From positions 1-13,842 of the forward strand of contig JABANP010000871.1 of the NCBI GenBank assembly GCA_013115135.1: DNA of 13,842 nucleotides, given 5' to 3'. The notes beneath the pieces are model-generated. The model had not been told where the DNA came from. It did not search any database and saw only the letters and a program-made list of their open reading frames with translations. This DNA comes from Perkinsus olseni (taxonomy: Eukaryota > Perkinsozoa > Perkinsida > Perkinsidae). Both the position numbers and the translations under genes were made by a program. This document shows positions 5,952-13,842 of this stretch, piece by piece (the first letter of the stretch is position 1; each line of letters starts with the position of its first letter).

Positions 5952-7960
5952 CTACATCTCATGCTGTACTCTTAAGGACTGAGGGTCATCATTTGCGGTG
6001 GTGCAGAGTGGCACTGCACTTTTTGTATATATGGCAAAAATCGGTTGAGCCTTTCCGCCTAGCCCCGCGCTACTGATAAGGACGATCCAATTGCGTCCGA
6101 CCATTCGAGGGAGCACTCCTAGGTGGGGCATGCAGCTCATCCGAGGCATCTCTCCTTCCTTCACAATACCGAAACACGGGTCCTAACAACGATCACGATA
6201 TACCCCAGCCGAGGATCGAACCTGCGCCTACCTTGAGATGAAAGCACCCCAGGCCTTTCTCTATCGGAGCAGTCCCCTGGTTCACCGCCGATGGCGACGC
6301 CAAATCGCTGACCTCGAAGATACCCTCCTCTTCGCTCACGTACCTTCAGCGTCGTCCGCCTATCATCACTCGACGGCTGCACTAGTGTCCCAGTCAAGAG
6401 CGATTTACGAGCAATCTTCGGCTCCAACAATCGAAGCAACAGACTTCTCCCACACTCGGCAAGTTCGATTCGGACTTCCCGCCGCTGTTACGCAGGAGAG
6501 TGTGTTCTCCCAACAACTAGGAATAGACACGGGCCAACCGTGACTGGCATCACCTTTTACCAGCGCCTCAAAACCAGATAACGGCCTCGAATCTTCTGCT
6601 TCCCGATACACAGTTTTCAATAGATGACAATTCGCAGATCGCCTCCCCACTATTACATTTGATAATTCCCTCTACCCATAGTGCCAGTAACGACAGCCTC
6701 CCGCCCCTCCGCTGCCTTCACCACCATCATCAGACTACATCCAGCACCATCACTTGGCTTCCTCGGGCTCCTCTTCCCTGGAGTCAGTACTCCCATCCAG
6801 GACGCCCGCTCCGTGTCGTAGAAGGCCGCCAACAAAGGGTTCGACCACCACTCAACCGCTTTGAAAACGGCCTCGTAGGGACCGGCATCTTGATTCTTGT
6901 TGACAAAGGCTGTACCGAAGCCAGGTAAAGGGTGGCCGTAGTACCTCGAGAACCGTGATAGAAATGACCATGTATACCGAGTGCGAAAGCACACCCGAAG
7001 ATCAATGAGCGAGCACACAGCAGGCGTCGTCATGCTAGCTGCAGTATGGCCTCGTAACAACAAGTGATTGACATCTTTATTTTCCTATCCCTAAGAGGAG
7101 AGGCCTAATGTATCCCTCGATAGTTAAACGTCTAAGTGACGGTGGAAGAGCACGGGCACTGGTGCGCGAAGAGGCATCTCCCACCCAGAAACGAGGACAC
7201 AGCTTGAGGGCTTACTGCGCCTTAGCATGCTCAAAGAGATGCTCACGAAAAGTCCTCCCTCCGAAGATGGTGAGCACAGAACCGCCATCATCGGGGTGTA
7301 TGGCATTGGCCGTGTAAAACAACGACAGTCTCTCGTCCACCACATAGCGGGTTACTGCCGTTCCACAAGGAGTCGTGGATCTACTCGCCACCTGAAGGGA
7401 GAAGAACCCCTCCCGGATGCACTACAGGCTTTGAAATGGAGACAAACTAGCACTAGGAGGTGTCCAAGACGTAGAAGGCCTACAGTGAACGCCCGAAACC
7501 CGCCTACTAGGCGGGAGACCCAGCCCGCCAAACGATCAGCCGACGCTCGAGCCAGCGCCCCTTGAGACTGTTACCGGGTTCGAATACGGAGCGCTAGTCT
7601 TATCGATGCAACCACCTATCAAGTCACTTGATTCAAGTGAGAGTCTCCGCTCCCCCTACTACCCAGTACCGGAATCCGCATCTTGTCTTGCCGGATTCAA
7701 ACACCTCGGTCGCGGCCTCTTCACACGCTGCTCTCGCCTTCTGCATCCGTACCGCTACCAACGGAGAAATTACAGCCTCGAACATTCCTGATACCACACC
7801 TCGCCATAATCCGGTATAAGTGGACATAACTGGAAGATGCATCATTGTCCCTCCCCATTCGAAGAAAGCCTATCGCCGGGTTCAAGCCGGGAAGATACCC
7901 AACGTCCCTTGACTCAAGACGCCCTCCTGCTATCATACGCTGAGTTTGCTCAGAAACCAA
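5952..7960 (-). CDS. Unresolved multi-exon gene (or genes) of unknown function
   Basis: The best-supported part is the 3' half. Exon 6561 to about 6675 joins 6344-6484 (intron 6485-6560, GTAAAA...TAACAG). That joins 6232-6276 (intron 6277-6343, donor GTACGTGAG), which joins 5952-6182 (intron 6183-6231, GTAGGC...GTTAG). All junctions keep one frame to the TAG at 5952. Further upstream, coding-like exons lie at 7216-7391 (begins after CTTCAG, ends at a strong GTAAGC donor; contains FYTANAIHPDDGGSVLTIFG), about 6680-7034 (contains GFGTAFVNKNQDAGPYEAVF) and 7680-7787 (an Ala/Glu-rich helix, RAACEEAATEVFESG). Their exact joins, and the start, are not settled. I recognise no domain. There is no visible signal peptide or clear membrane span. 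More than one gene may be present. Confidence 0.45.
7499..7515. repeat. Odd palindrome, 8-bp arms, 1-nt centre
   Basis: Arm CCCGCCTA, centre C, then its exact reverse complement. It lies in a stretch that appears intronic for the minus-strand gene. Confidence 0.9.
7624..7640. repeat. Odd palindrome, 8-bp arms, 1-nt centre
   Basis: Arm TCACTTGA, centre T, then its exact reverse complement. It lies inside a likely 64-nt intron (7616-7679, minus strand). Confidence 0.9.
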
Positions 7961-8112
7961 TCAGTAGCAAGAAGGGGGATGAGCTGCTGCTACTCATATC
8001 ACCCAGCATAAGGGGGTAACGAGATGAAGGCACCAGCAGGTTGATCACCCGAGGAGGTAAAACGAATAATGTACAACAGTACAAAGCAGCGAGTACAAGC
8101 CATCATTTATAA

Positions 8113-8328
8113 CTACTCAACTCGAACCAATGAATGATTAAATGCAATGACGAACCGCGATGCCATCTCACGTGTAATGCGCCGAATCCACATATAATCC
8201 CTCAGAAATGCGCGGCATGCACAGGAGGTGAGCACACCTCCAGAACGAAGGACCAACATCTGAGAGCACTGCCACGGGAGGTGGTCACCCATCAGCAGCT
8301 CGGTTCCACATACTCGGCAAAATTCTTC
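8113..8328 (-). CDS. Possible exon with Cys-x-x-Cys motif
   Basis: A 71-codon open frame without an early ATG. Near its start it reads FCRVCGTELL, then WQCSQM and later CACR, so Cys pairs are spaced as in small zinc-binding ribbons. It could start after an acceptor near 8328. The same DNA reads open in a second frame for a while, so coding status is doubtful and no family can be named. The inverted repeat at 8224-8241 (arms GGAGGTG, loop agca) lies inside it. Confidence 0.2.
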   Translation of the reverse strand, partial: EEFCRVCGTELLMGDHLPWQCSQMLVLRSGGVLTSCACRAFLRDYMWIRRITREMASRFVIAFNHSLVRVE

Positions 8329-8405
8329 TCATTACGGAGCATACGAGTAGCCTACTCCTGCATGTGGTGGTCGTACCATCCGGAATGATACCGATCCCAC
8401 CTCCC

Positions 8406-8425
8406 ATGCTCGGAATCCGCAGCAT
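8406..8425. repeat. Quasi-palindrome with one bulged base
   Basis: ATGCT-CGGA, centre A, then TCCG-c-AGCAT: nine pairs around a single central base, with one extra C on the right arm. It looks like an almost-perfect relative of the odd palindromes elsewhere in the window. Confidence 0.6.
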
Positions 8426-8622
8426 ACGGACATCGGACACTTCCCTTCCCGATAAAAGGGAAGTTTTCTGCAAGTGGACTGAACACAACTACTGTTCCCT
8501 CTCACGGCCGAATGAACTCCACTGTGAAAAGTCTTCACCGTGACCGACTAACCATGAAATAACTGAAATAAAACTCCTATCCTTGAAGACGAAAATCTCG
8601 AACAAAATCATGAAACCACAAC

Positions 8623-9029
8623 TCAAGGCAGCGGTCTGCCATTCATCAGCTCCTCGGGCACCGCCTTCTCATACTCGGCCAGAGCTGTCTTGACTTCAAC
8701 ATCCGATGCGAATGCCTCCTTCAATGCTGATGACAAATCCTGACAAAAACGTGGTGATGGAGAAAGAGATCAGCTTACCAACAGCGGAAGACACAGTTTA
8801 ACAACCGAAAGGAGAAACCAATTGATCTTGCTGAGAAGTCGCGCTTAAGTTGGCCCTATGGCGGTCACGAGTATCCGAAACGGTTACGGTTTCAACGAGG
8901 ATATCTCGGCGCGGTCGCCATATCGCTACTCACAGCAAATATGAGGGGGCGTTCAATAAGCCAAATCTCAAACTTAAAATCGATTCTCGAACCGCCTTTT
9001 CCGCGTGAAAATCAGTTCCAAGATCCACT
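8623..9029 (-). CDS. Three 3' exons of an unidentified gene
   Basis: Three exons join in one frame. 8934-9029 (96 nt) ends at a GTGAGT donor. 8779-8830 (52 nt) follows the acceptor CTTCTCAG and ends at a GTAAGC donor. 8623-8739 (117 nt) follows TTTTTGTCAG and ends with TGA. The introns are 103 nt (8831-8933) and 39 nt (8740-8778). The 87 encoded residues start with a charged helix (AEKAVRESILSLRFG). A hydrophobic stretch follows (INWFLLSVVKLCLPLL), long enough for a membrane or buried helix. The tail is an acidic Ala/Glu-rich helix (KTALAEYEKAVPEELMNG). These exons lack ATG codons where a plain ORF search expects them, so such a search misses them. No family is recognised. The 5' end is unresolved; an ATG at 9093 is near but does not join in frame. 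Confidence 0.5.
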
Positions 9030-9099
9030 CTGAATTACACTAGCTTACTGAACAGTCGCGTGAATCTGTCAGAGAGGGAGCAACAAACGCCATGGACGA

Positions 9100-11625
9100 C
9101 TATTGCTGAGCCGGGAGACCATGGTGTACTAACAGTCCCCAAAAAGCGCTACACGGCAGGCTTACACTTTCCTCAATATTTTGCACCGGTACTGGCCGTG
9201 GTGGCAATCCTTGTGAAATAAGATACTCTTCGTCAAACATCTGACAATCGGATGTCCCAGGTTCAATCCCTAGCACAACCTACTTTTCTCTCATATCTCT
9301 GCGCCGTATCGCACAGAATCGTGACGATCACACTACCAGCCGGCCGCCTGACAAAACAATCATCCGGCACAACGACACAGTAAACATAAAATCGAGAAAA
9401 CAGGAAACACACTCTTCCGAAAAATACTCCACAGAAAAAGCAACCTTGGTCAGTAGTTCCAGCGTATATACATAAAACTACCATCGATCGGATACACGTA
9501 CGTGGTACACCTGTGAATAGTTCCCGGTGGAACCTCGACAGAACGCACGGCTGCGCAAAAGAAGATGCGGCAACGGCAGATGAAAAAAAAATTAATTTTA
9601 GCATGCCTACAAACAGAAATGAGCATACATTCTTGTACAGCGTCGGCCGCTCTATCTAATGGAGCGCCGCAATTGGCCACCCGTGACGTATGAGACCTCC
9701 CAACTGACCGCCTGGGATCCCGGCGCACACGGTCAAATGCCCTATTGTTCCTTCATACCCCCGACGGTGCGTTAGTACGACCAGCATTACATCCTCGCCA
9801 TTCTCATGGCACCAGCAACGTTGATGCCGGATGATAGACCCAAGCTGAGGCCCTCCTCATTCAGCAGGTTCCAAAGGCAACTCAGTGCCTCTGAATCATC
9901 AACCTCTGACAAATCGACGACATCAGGCATCAAAAATGACCTGGCCGAGAATCGAACCCGGGTGTTCACTACCATGAACGGAGTCCGGCTTCAGGCCAAC
10001 CATATTTCCCGTCACTCTGGCCTGGCCTATCCCTTCCGTAATACTACTGCCTGACGCAGCCAATCGACCTTCACTAAACCACCGATAGAGCATAGCCCCT
10101 TTAGGGTCTGTCAGCCCTATGTGGATCTGCATACAAAATAGCGTTCACTAGGAATCTTCAACCTTTTCTGACCGATTCATTCTTCGACTTAAGATACTCG
10201 GCAACCCCACTCAGAGTGCCTCCCGTGCCCATCGCACAGCAAAACGAGTCCACCGCGCCACCGGTCTGTTCCCAGATCTCCGGACCCGTCGAGAAAACGT
10301 GAGCCTGAGCAGCCCAGCTGGTCGACCGAAGCGCAGCAACCACCCCACCTTCTTGTTGGCCGTATTATCGAACTGCTGTCCGAAGAAAACATGATGACCT
10401 TGCTGACGGAGATTCTCAACCATCCTACTGCACACTCTCACGTAGTTGTTGGGGTTTCGATACGGGACAGCAGGAACCTGCCGTCACAATCCATTCGACC
10501 ACGGACTCGCTGGTCGTCCAGTTGAATCACAATCCTCTCTGTGAGCAATCCACAACAGCACCAGCTGCTGACTGATATGAGCTTTTAACCCGCGTTTCCA
10601 CTACGCACTCCTGCAGCCCAACTCATATGGGCTCACACGAAGTCACCGATAGACATCCCGAACCGCCTTCCCGTGCCATTGGCATTACCAACCGCCCTTC
10701 CCACGGCAGTACTTCAATCAACTTAGCTCCCGCCTGCCTGATAGCCGCTTTCTTTTCCTCTGTCTGAGTATCCGGTATCACGATAATACAGCGATACCCC
10801 ATACTGTTCGCTGCTAATGCTAGTCCAATACCAGTGTTACCGGCCGTGGCCTCGATCACCGTGCCTAATAACTTACCGGCTACCTCACAATACTGGCCAC
10901 ACAGACAGAAACAGGAGCTACTTCGATCGAACCGAACACAAAAGTCGTTCCGCTTTTCCGCTCTATCACGAGAAAACGATTCTCACGCACCGAAACGCGC
11001 ATTACTATCAATGCAGCGAGGACCGGCTCTAAGTACATGACCTAGCCGTTATACCCTTCCTCGAGATTACAGATAGTATTATCGCCCAGCTCCGTTACTG
11101 TGTAGTTGTTAAAGTGCAACCTTGTCTCAGCTCGACGCTAGTACAAGATTCCCTCGACTATAGTTTAAGTTGGACAGAATCTCAGGATTCCACTTCCAGT
11201 ATAGTCCCTGCGTTCCCAGCGAACAACATGGGCTTCCTAATTTATGAACCCCAACAGAGCCGCCAATCGCCAGAATTACCAGGTTGACCACGGACCAGCA
11301 ATCCCTTCTCTTCGGCATCCCTCAGCATCCACACAGCGGCTCGGTCTTTTACCGAGCCTCCGGGGTTCAAAAACTCGCACTTGCCCAGAATGGTACGTCC
11401 CGTCTCCTGAAGATCGATCCAGGTGGTGACCAAAATCAGCACCAAATTTACTCGGCAGTTGGACGCGATCACCCTAGAGGTATTTGACGGATCGACTCAC
11501 TCCGTCGATCCATTCGCCCAGTATACAAAATTTGCATTGCAATATGACAGTAATAACGTAATATTCCAAATGACTGGACGGAGCATAGCAACGGGTGCTG
11601 CAGTTAGACGACCAGCGACGGACAT
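9100..11625 (-). CDS. Cysteine synthase, PLP-dependent (OAS sulfhydrylase family), spliced
   Basis: This encodes a fold-type II PLP enzyme that makes cysteine from O-acetylserine and sulfide (family-level assignment). Exons in order are 11280-11406, 10713-10864, 10349-10477, 10163-10304, 9973-10116, 9791-9905, 9284-9347 and 9100-9240. They total 1014 nt in one unbroken frame of 338 codons including the stop. Visible motifs are GGSVKDRAA with the PLP lysine, [12 protein letters not shown] (substrate loop), [26 protein letters not shown] (phosphate-binding loop), [26 protein letters not shown] (conserved Ser) and VTILCD near the end. It most resembles the bacterial-CysK-like enzymes that fungi carry (S. 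pombe cys12, yeast MCY1 type). Introns are 43, 44, 45, 46 and 67 nt plus three long ones (415, 235, 443 nt). A further 5' exon (11452 to about 11625) carries WIDGV and an NTP-like stretch in different frames and looks damaged, so the start is uncertain. Confidence 0.88.
9348..9790 (-). other. Long intron of the cysteine synthase gene (443 nt)
   Basis: The donor GTAATG at 9790 and the acceptor TTTTGTCAG at 9348 join the AMRMAR exon to the VTILCD exon in frame. It is ten times the size of the short introns in the same gene. Inside are a poly-A tract (about 9585-9593), the palindrome CACGTACGTG near 9497 and an imperfect hairpin near 9648-9670. I see no ORF with a known domain in it. Confidence 0.7.
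11338..11358. repeat. 8-bp-arm hairpin inside the PLP-lysine codons
   Basis: Arm GGCTCGGT, 5-nt loop, then its exact reverse complement. It falls on the codons for Gly-Ser-Val-Lys-Asp-Arg-Ala of the cysteine synthase. Synonymous codon choice completes the arms, so the protein motif is intact. Confidence 0.85.
11452..11625 (-). pseudogene. Damaged 5' exon region of the cysteine synthase gene
   Basis: The 45-nt intron at 11407-11451 (GTAAAT...CTTCAG, branch GCTGAT) joins this region to the first good exon. Immediately upstream, the frame in use reads SNT...RVIASNCR. This matches in position the GNTPL-x-R-I-x-S segment of the family. Just 5' of that, a different frame reads EWIDGV, which matches the residues normally preceding GNTPL. 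Between them lie about 10 extra bases that are an inverted copy of the neighbouring GGATCGAC. A plain reading from the ATG at 11625 meets TGA at 11497-11499. That N-terminus has a hydrophobic stretch ([11 protein letters not shown]), compatible with mitochondrial or membrane targeting, but its link to the rest is unproven. Confidence 0.55.
11489..11511. repeat. 8-bp inverted repeat, 7-nt loop, at a frame break
   Basis: Arm GGATCGAC, loop tcactcc, then its exact reverse complement. A second pairing (arm GACGGA at 11486-11491 with 11501-11506) overlaps it. It sits where the cysteine synthase N-terminal frame shifts. Confidence 0.9.
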
Positions 11626-12096
11626 ATCTTCACGCAACCTTCATGCACGCCTTATTGTAATGTCTCTTCGTATTCCACAATTTCTATATTAATGGCAATA
11701 TCAACATACTACTAATGATCATACTTAATATATAATACATATTTGACAATATTAACGATCATATTACTAATACCACACCATTTGTAAAAATTTTTGAGAC
11801 GCCACGCAATCTCACAACAACACATCGGACAGCATCTAAGGGAAAGAGAAAACCCCTCATAAATCAACAGATTAAGCTCACCCGACTGGCATGACGTAGT
11901 TCTATCAACGGCGTGTTGCGAACGAACGTCCGAACGTTCCGCTTCTTGTCCTGCGGCCTTCCTTGCGCACGAACACTACGCACTTGGCATGCTTAGGACT
12001 CACTGGAACGCAAAACCGTTCAACACATGACACAACATCAGCTAAAACGAACACCATTAATAATAAAATTAAATAAAGAATAGAGAGGATGATGGT
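11626..12096. promoter_or_regulatory. AT-rich intergenic region upstream of the cysteine synthase gene
   Basis: 11690-11800 is strongly AT-rich, unlike the rest of the window. It has two similar blocks (ATGATCATACTTA and CGATCATATTACTA). It lies 5' of the minus-strand cysteine synthase gene and 3' of the next minus-strand gene, so it probably holds the promoter of the former and the 3' end of the latter. A hairpin (arms GAACGT, loop ccga) lies near 11925-11940. No gene is seen. Confidence 0.4.
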
Positions 12097-13126
12097 CTAG
12101 TCTGAAAACAGCCCGGGCGGCCACCCCAGCCGTAGGCCAGTTTTTTGTCCTCTGTTCCTTCTGACCTCCTTCCTCCTCTCTTCGTCCTCCTGAAGCTGCT
12201 TTAACCTCGCCATTTCTTTCTCCATCTCCCATTTACGATCTCTATGGAACAACGGTATCCATCCAGTAGTGCCTTTAAACCGTTCGTACGCGGCCGGCGG
12301 CTCGTCGATAATCACCTCCGTGATACGGCGACAACCCTTCTCGCTTACATAATCAGTTCGATTCCGAGGGGCGTTTTCTCGCAGAACCTTACGAGCCTTT
12401 GGTGAAAGATGGTCCAGCGGCAAGAAGCCGCCTCTTCTGAGCGCCTCCCAGACCACTTCCTTGTCCCCTCTTCGAATCTCCACATCCCCCACCTTTCCGT
12501 AAAATCTCTCATAGCTATTATCGCTGAAAGAAATCGCGAAACATAGAGCTGTCGGCGCGGTTGTCTCGATTTCTCAAACTCACAAATTATAAGCATAGCC
12601 CCTGGTGGTATCGCCCAAGGCCGTGGCAAGAACGGTGCCGGGGGAAGGGTGGCCTCTCGGACTTATTGTTATGCGAAAGTCAATATCTTCCAGAGGAGAT
12701 CTCTGCATGATCTTGCACCCTGACAAAGCTCCGCTAAAATGTATCTAAGAAAACATCTTCTCCATCTAAACCAATTAAGCATGTAAAAGTAGCATAAAAA
12801 TCAATATTATTGCTACATGGACCAGAGGGATGAGCAATGACTCATTGCCAATGAGCGCACAATACGGAACCCTAGCTGACCTAGACGCTAGTGGATGATT
12901 TGATAAGTGCAGTTTGAGACAGAAGACTCGGGATTCCATTCAGCCGTTGCCTTGGTTTCTCTGATGGGGAACAGGATGGAAGCTCACTTACCCCCTGTCT
13001 CCTGAGCTCGTCGACCCGCGTGGCCTCTTTGTTGCGGGAGCTGAAGCGTCTCACGAACCACGGCAAAGTGCTATCACTAGCCAGGACAAGAGAAGCGATA
13101 ACCACGAGACCGCAGTGGGAGGGCAT
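12097..13126 (-). CDS. Secreted protein, about 226 aa, three exons
   Basis: Exon 1 (12992-13126) opens with ATG and a clear signal peptide (core GLVVIASLVLA, cleavage near residue 17). It ends at a textbook donor, GTAAGTGAG. Exon 2 (12584-12702) and exon 3 (12097-12523) flank a 60-nt intron (GTGAGT...TTTCTTTCAG). Exon 2 joins exon 1 in phase through a 289-nt intron; that acceptor is the least certain step. An ATG at 12708 would give a shorter protein without a signal peptide. The mature part includes YNFDNSYERFYGK, then IRRGDKEVV...GGFLP, then DYVSEKG, and ends in a highly charged Lys/Arg/Glu helix and GWPPG. The R-G-D...GGF-P pattern recalls the first (Arg) motif of secreted R-S-E class ADP-ribosyltransferases. 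However, a clear STS block and a Glu-x-Glu motif are not evident, so this is only a weak hint. Confidence 0.6.
12834..12855. repeat. Odd palindrome overlapping a second inverted repeat
   Basis: GCAATGA-C-TCATTGC (12834-12848) overlaps CTCATT-gcc-AATGAG (12841-12855). The arm occurs three times in alternating orientation. It lies in the proposed 289-nt intron of the minus-strand secreted-protein gene. Confidence 0.85.
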
Positions 13127-13215
13127 GCAATATGTTAGAAAAGCAAAAGTGGACAACCGGAAGGATGCCGTCAATTTGCCGAGGATTCCTCCCAGGGAAA
13201 TCATGACTGTCATGA

Positions 13216-13240
13216 TCATTCGGGTGTCACACCCGAATGA
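13216..13240. repeat. Odd palindrome, 12-bp arms, 1-nt centre (longest)
   Basis: Arm TCATTCGGGTGT, centre C, then its exact reverse complement, 25 bases in all. It lies about 90 bp upstream of the minus-strand ATG at 13126, in the likely promoter or 5' UTR. Chance occurrence of a 12-bp arm with a single central base in this window is below one in a thousand. Confidence 0.95.
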
Positions 13241-13341
13241 ATTAAAGAGGTGTCGAATGCTTCGTAATCCACCTTAGTATACTATCGATGCGACCACATC
13301 AGCTCGTTAGAGGTGGCAGACGCAGCCGTCGACGGTGGACG

Positions 13342-13356
13342 CTTGGTCAGACCAAG
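13342..13356. repeat. Odd palindrome, 7-bp arms, 1-nt centre
   Basis: Arm CTTGGTC, centre A, then its exact reverse complement. An even 10-bp palindrome CCGTCGACGG lies just upstream at 13326-13335. Confidence 0.85.
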
Positions 13357-13423
13357 TCTACCGGCTCACACATCAGTACGACCTCGCTTGCACGCGCTAA
13401 CCATCTCACGGATTCCTCGCAAA

Positions 13424-13651
13424 ATGCTACTCTATTTATGCTCTCCCGGCCATGAAAATGGAGATATCTCGGATACTTGGGAAATGGAATTCGTGGAAAA
13501 TCACTATCATCAGTTGAACGACGGAAATAAAGTTTTCGAGCGACCCATGAGGGCCCGCCACCATATTTTGCACGTCGGAGCAACTCATCATGCTTCCTTC
13601 CCGATAGCGCCATATGATGTTCCGAGATTCTGGCAGTTTACGGTATCGTGA
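13424..13651 (+). CDS. Small hypothetical ORF, 75 aa
   Basis: The ATG has a favourable context (CAAAATG, A at -3). The product is rich in His, Glu and aromatic residues (NGDISDTWEMEFVENHYHQ, then RARHHILHVG and DVPRFWQF). It lacks a clear signal peptide or membrane segment, although the start MLLYLCS is mildly hydrophobic. The frame stays open upstream to about 13313 without ATG, so it may instead be the last exon of a spliced gene. No family is recognised. It diverges from the minus-strand gene starting at 13126. Confidence 0.3.
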   Translation: MLLYLCSPGHENGDISDTWEMEFVENHYHQLNDGNKVFERPMRARHHILHVGATHHASFPIAPYDVPRFWQFTVS

Positions 13652-13842
13652 GTAATTGATGTTCTGAACGCGTCCGGATGCAGACTCGGACGGAGTAAAT
13701 GCGAACTAGAAAATGCTGATCATATTCGTTGTCGGCAGCAAAGGCTACGAACGCCGGATGATCGCTGGTCGTTTCAACCGGGTGCATCATCCTTCTCAAA
13801 CTCATCCCAGGAAGTCCCGCACTTTCGAACGCGTTATGGGCC
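13652..13842. other. Window end, nothing recognised
   Basis: No ORF, RNA gene or perfect hairpin of note is seen in the last 190 bases. Confidence 0.5.

Noticed and set aside
6183..6231. Another tRNA-like GGTTCGATCC on the minus strand
   Set aside because: Within a 49-nt intron. The T stem is mispaired and there is no acceptor stem.
6784..7005. Minus-strand ORF starting MIFGCAFALGIHG as a signal-peptide protein
   Set aside because: Overlaps, in another frame, the better coding-like exon containing GFGTAFVNKNQDAG. It reads as a shadow.
9241..9283. tRNA T-arm-like string (AGGTTCAATCCC) suggesting a tRNA-derived SINE
   Set aside because: It lies wholly in a 43-nt intron whose removal joins two good cysteine synthase exons in frame. 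No matching acceptor stem or A box is present.
9906..9972. Reverse-strand GGTTCGATTC string followed by a T run, like a Pol III gene
   Set aside because: Inside the 67-nt intron of the cysteine synthase. No cloverleaf or acceptor pairing can be built.
10305..10348. Frameshift in the cysteine synthase between DNTANKK and [11 protein letters not shown]
   Set aside because: A GT...CAG intron of 44 nt removes it exactly and keeps the family spacing.
1539..13356. Odd palindromes as transposon footprints or MITEs
   Set aside because: No shared terminal sequence, target-site duplication or constant length. Footprints of one element family would look alike.
1539..13356. Odd palindromes as binding sites of one regulator
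   Set aside because: The arms do not share a core motif and many sites lie far from likely promoters.

Overview
The window looks like nuclear DNA of a filamentous fungus. The evidence is a fungal-type PLP-dependent cysteine synthase gene cut by short GT...AG introns (43-67 nt), no operon-like spacing or Shine-Dalgarno sites, and several short single-exon genes with N-terminal signal peptides. The fungal assignment is inference; a eukaryote with short spliceosomal introns is what the sequence shows directly.

Layout. 1-1380 has only uncertain ORFs. 1381-1876 is a hairpin-dense intergenic stretch ending in a CRE core and a CGTCA microsatellite. Next come three plus-strand genes for small secreted proteins: 1947-2393, a tandemly duplicated but broken copy at 3094-3566, and its intact sister at 3849-4289. 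4310-5564 has no gene I can support. From 5565 to 9100 the minus strand carries poorly resolved multi-exon genes of unknown function. 9100-11625 (minus) is the cysteine synthase gene: eight exons join into one continuous 338-codon frame (stop included) with all the core motifs, preceded by a damaged N-terminal exon. 12097-13126 (minus) is a spliced gene for a secreted protein of about 226 residues. 13424-13651 (plus) is a small possible gene.

The main discovery is not a gene. The DNA between genes, and two gene copies, are studded with short perfect inverted repeats, many of them odd-length palindromes with a single unpaired central base. By eye I find 11 with arms of at least 7 bp, against about 0.8 expected for random sequence of this length. 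They share no sequence, so they are not a dispersed element. Two gene copies carry inverted-copy insertions that break the frame: the first secreted-protein copy (3201-3219) and the cysteine synthase N-terminus (11489-11511). The two tandem paralogues have each formed a different hairpin at the same aligned position upstream of the start codon. This fits an unusually active process that copies nearby DNA in inverted orientation (quasi-palindrome correction or template switching).

The secreted-protein genes probably act outside the cell, perhaps in host interaction. The cysteine synthase is metabolic and unrelated to them.
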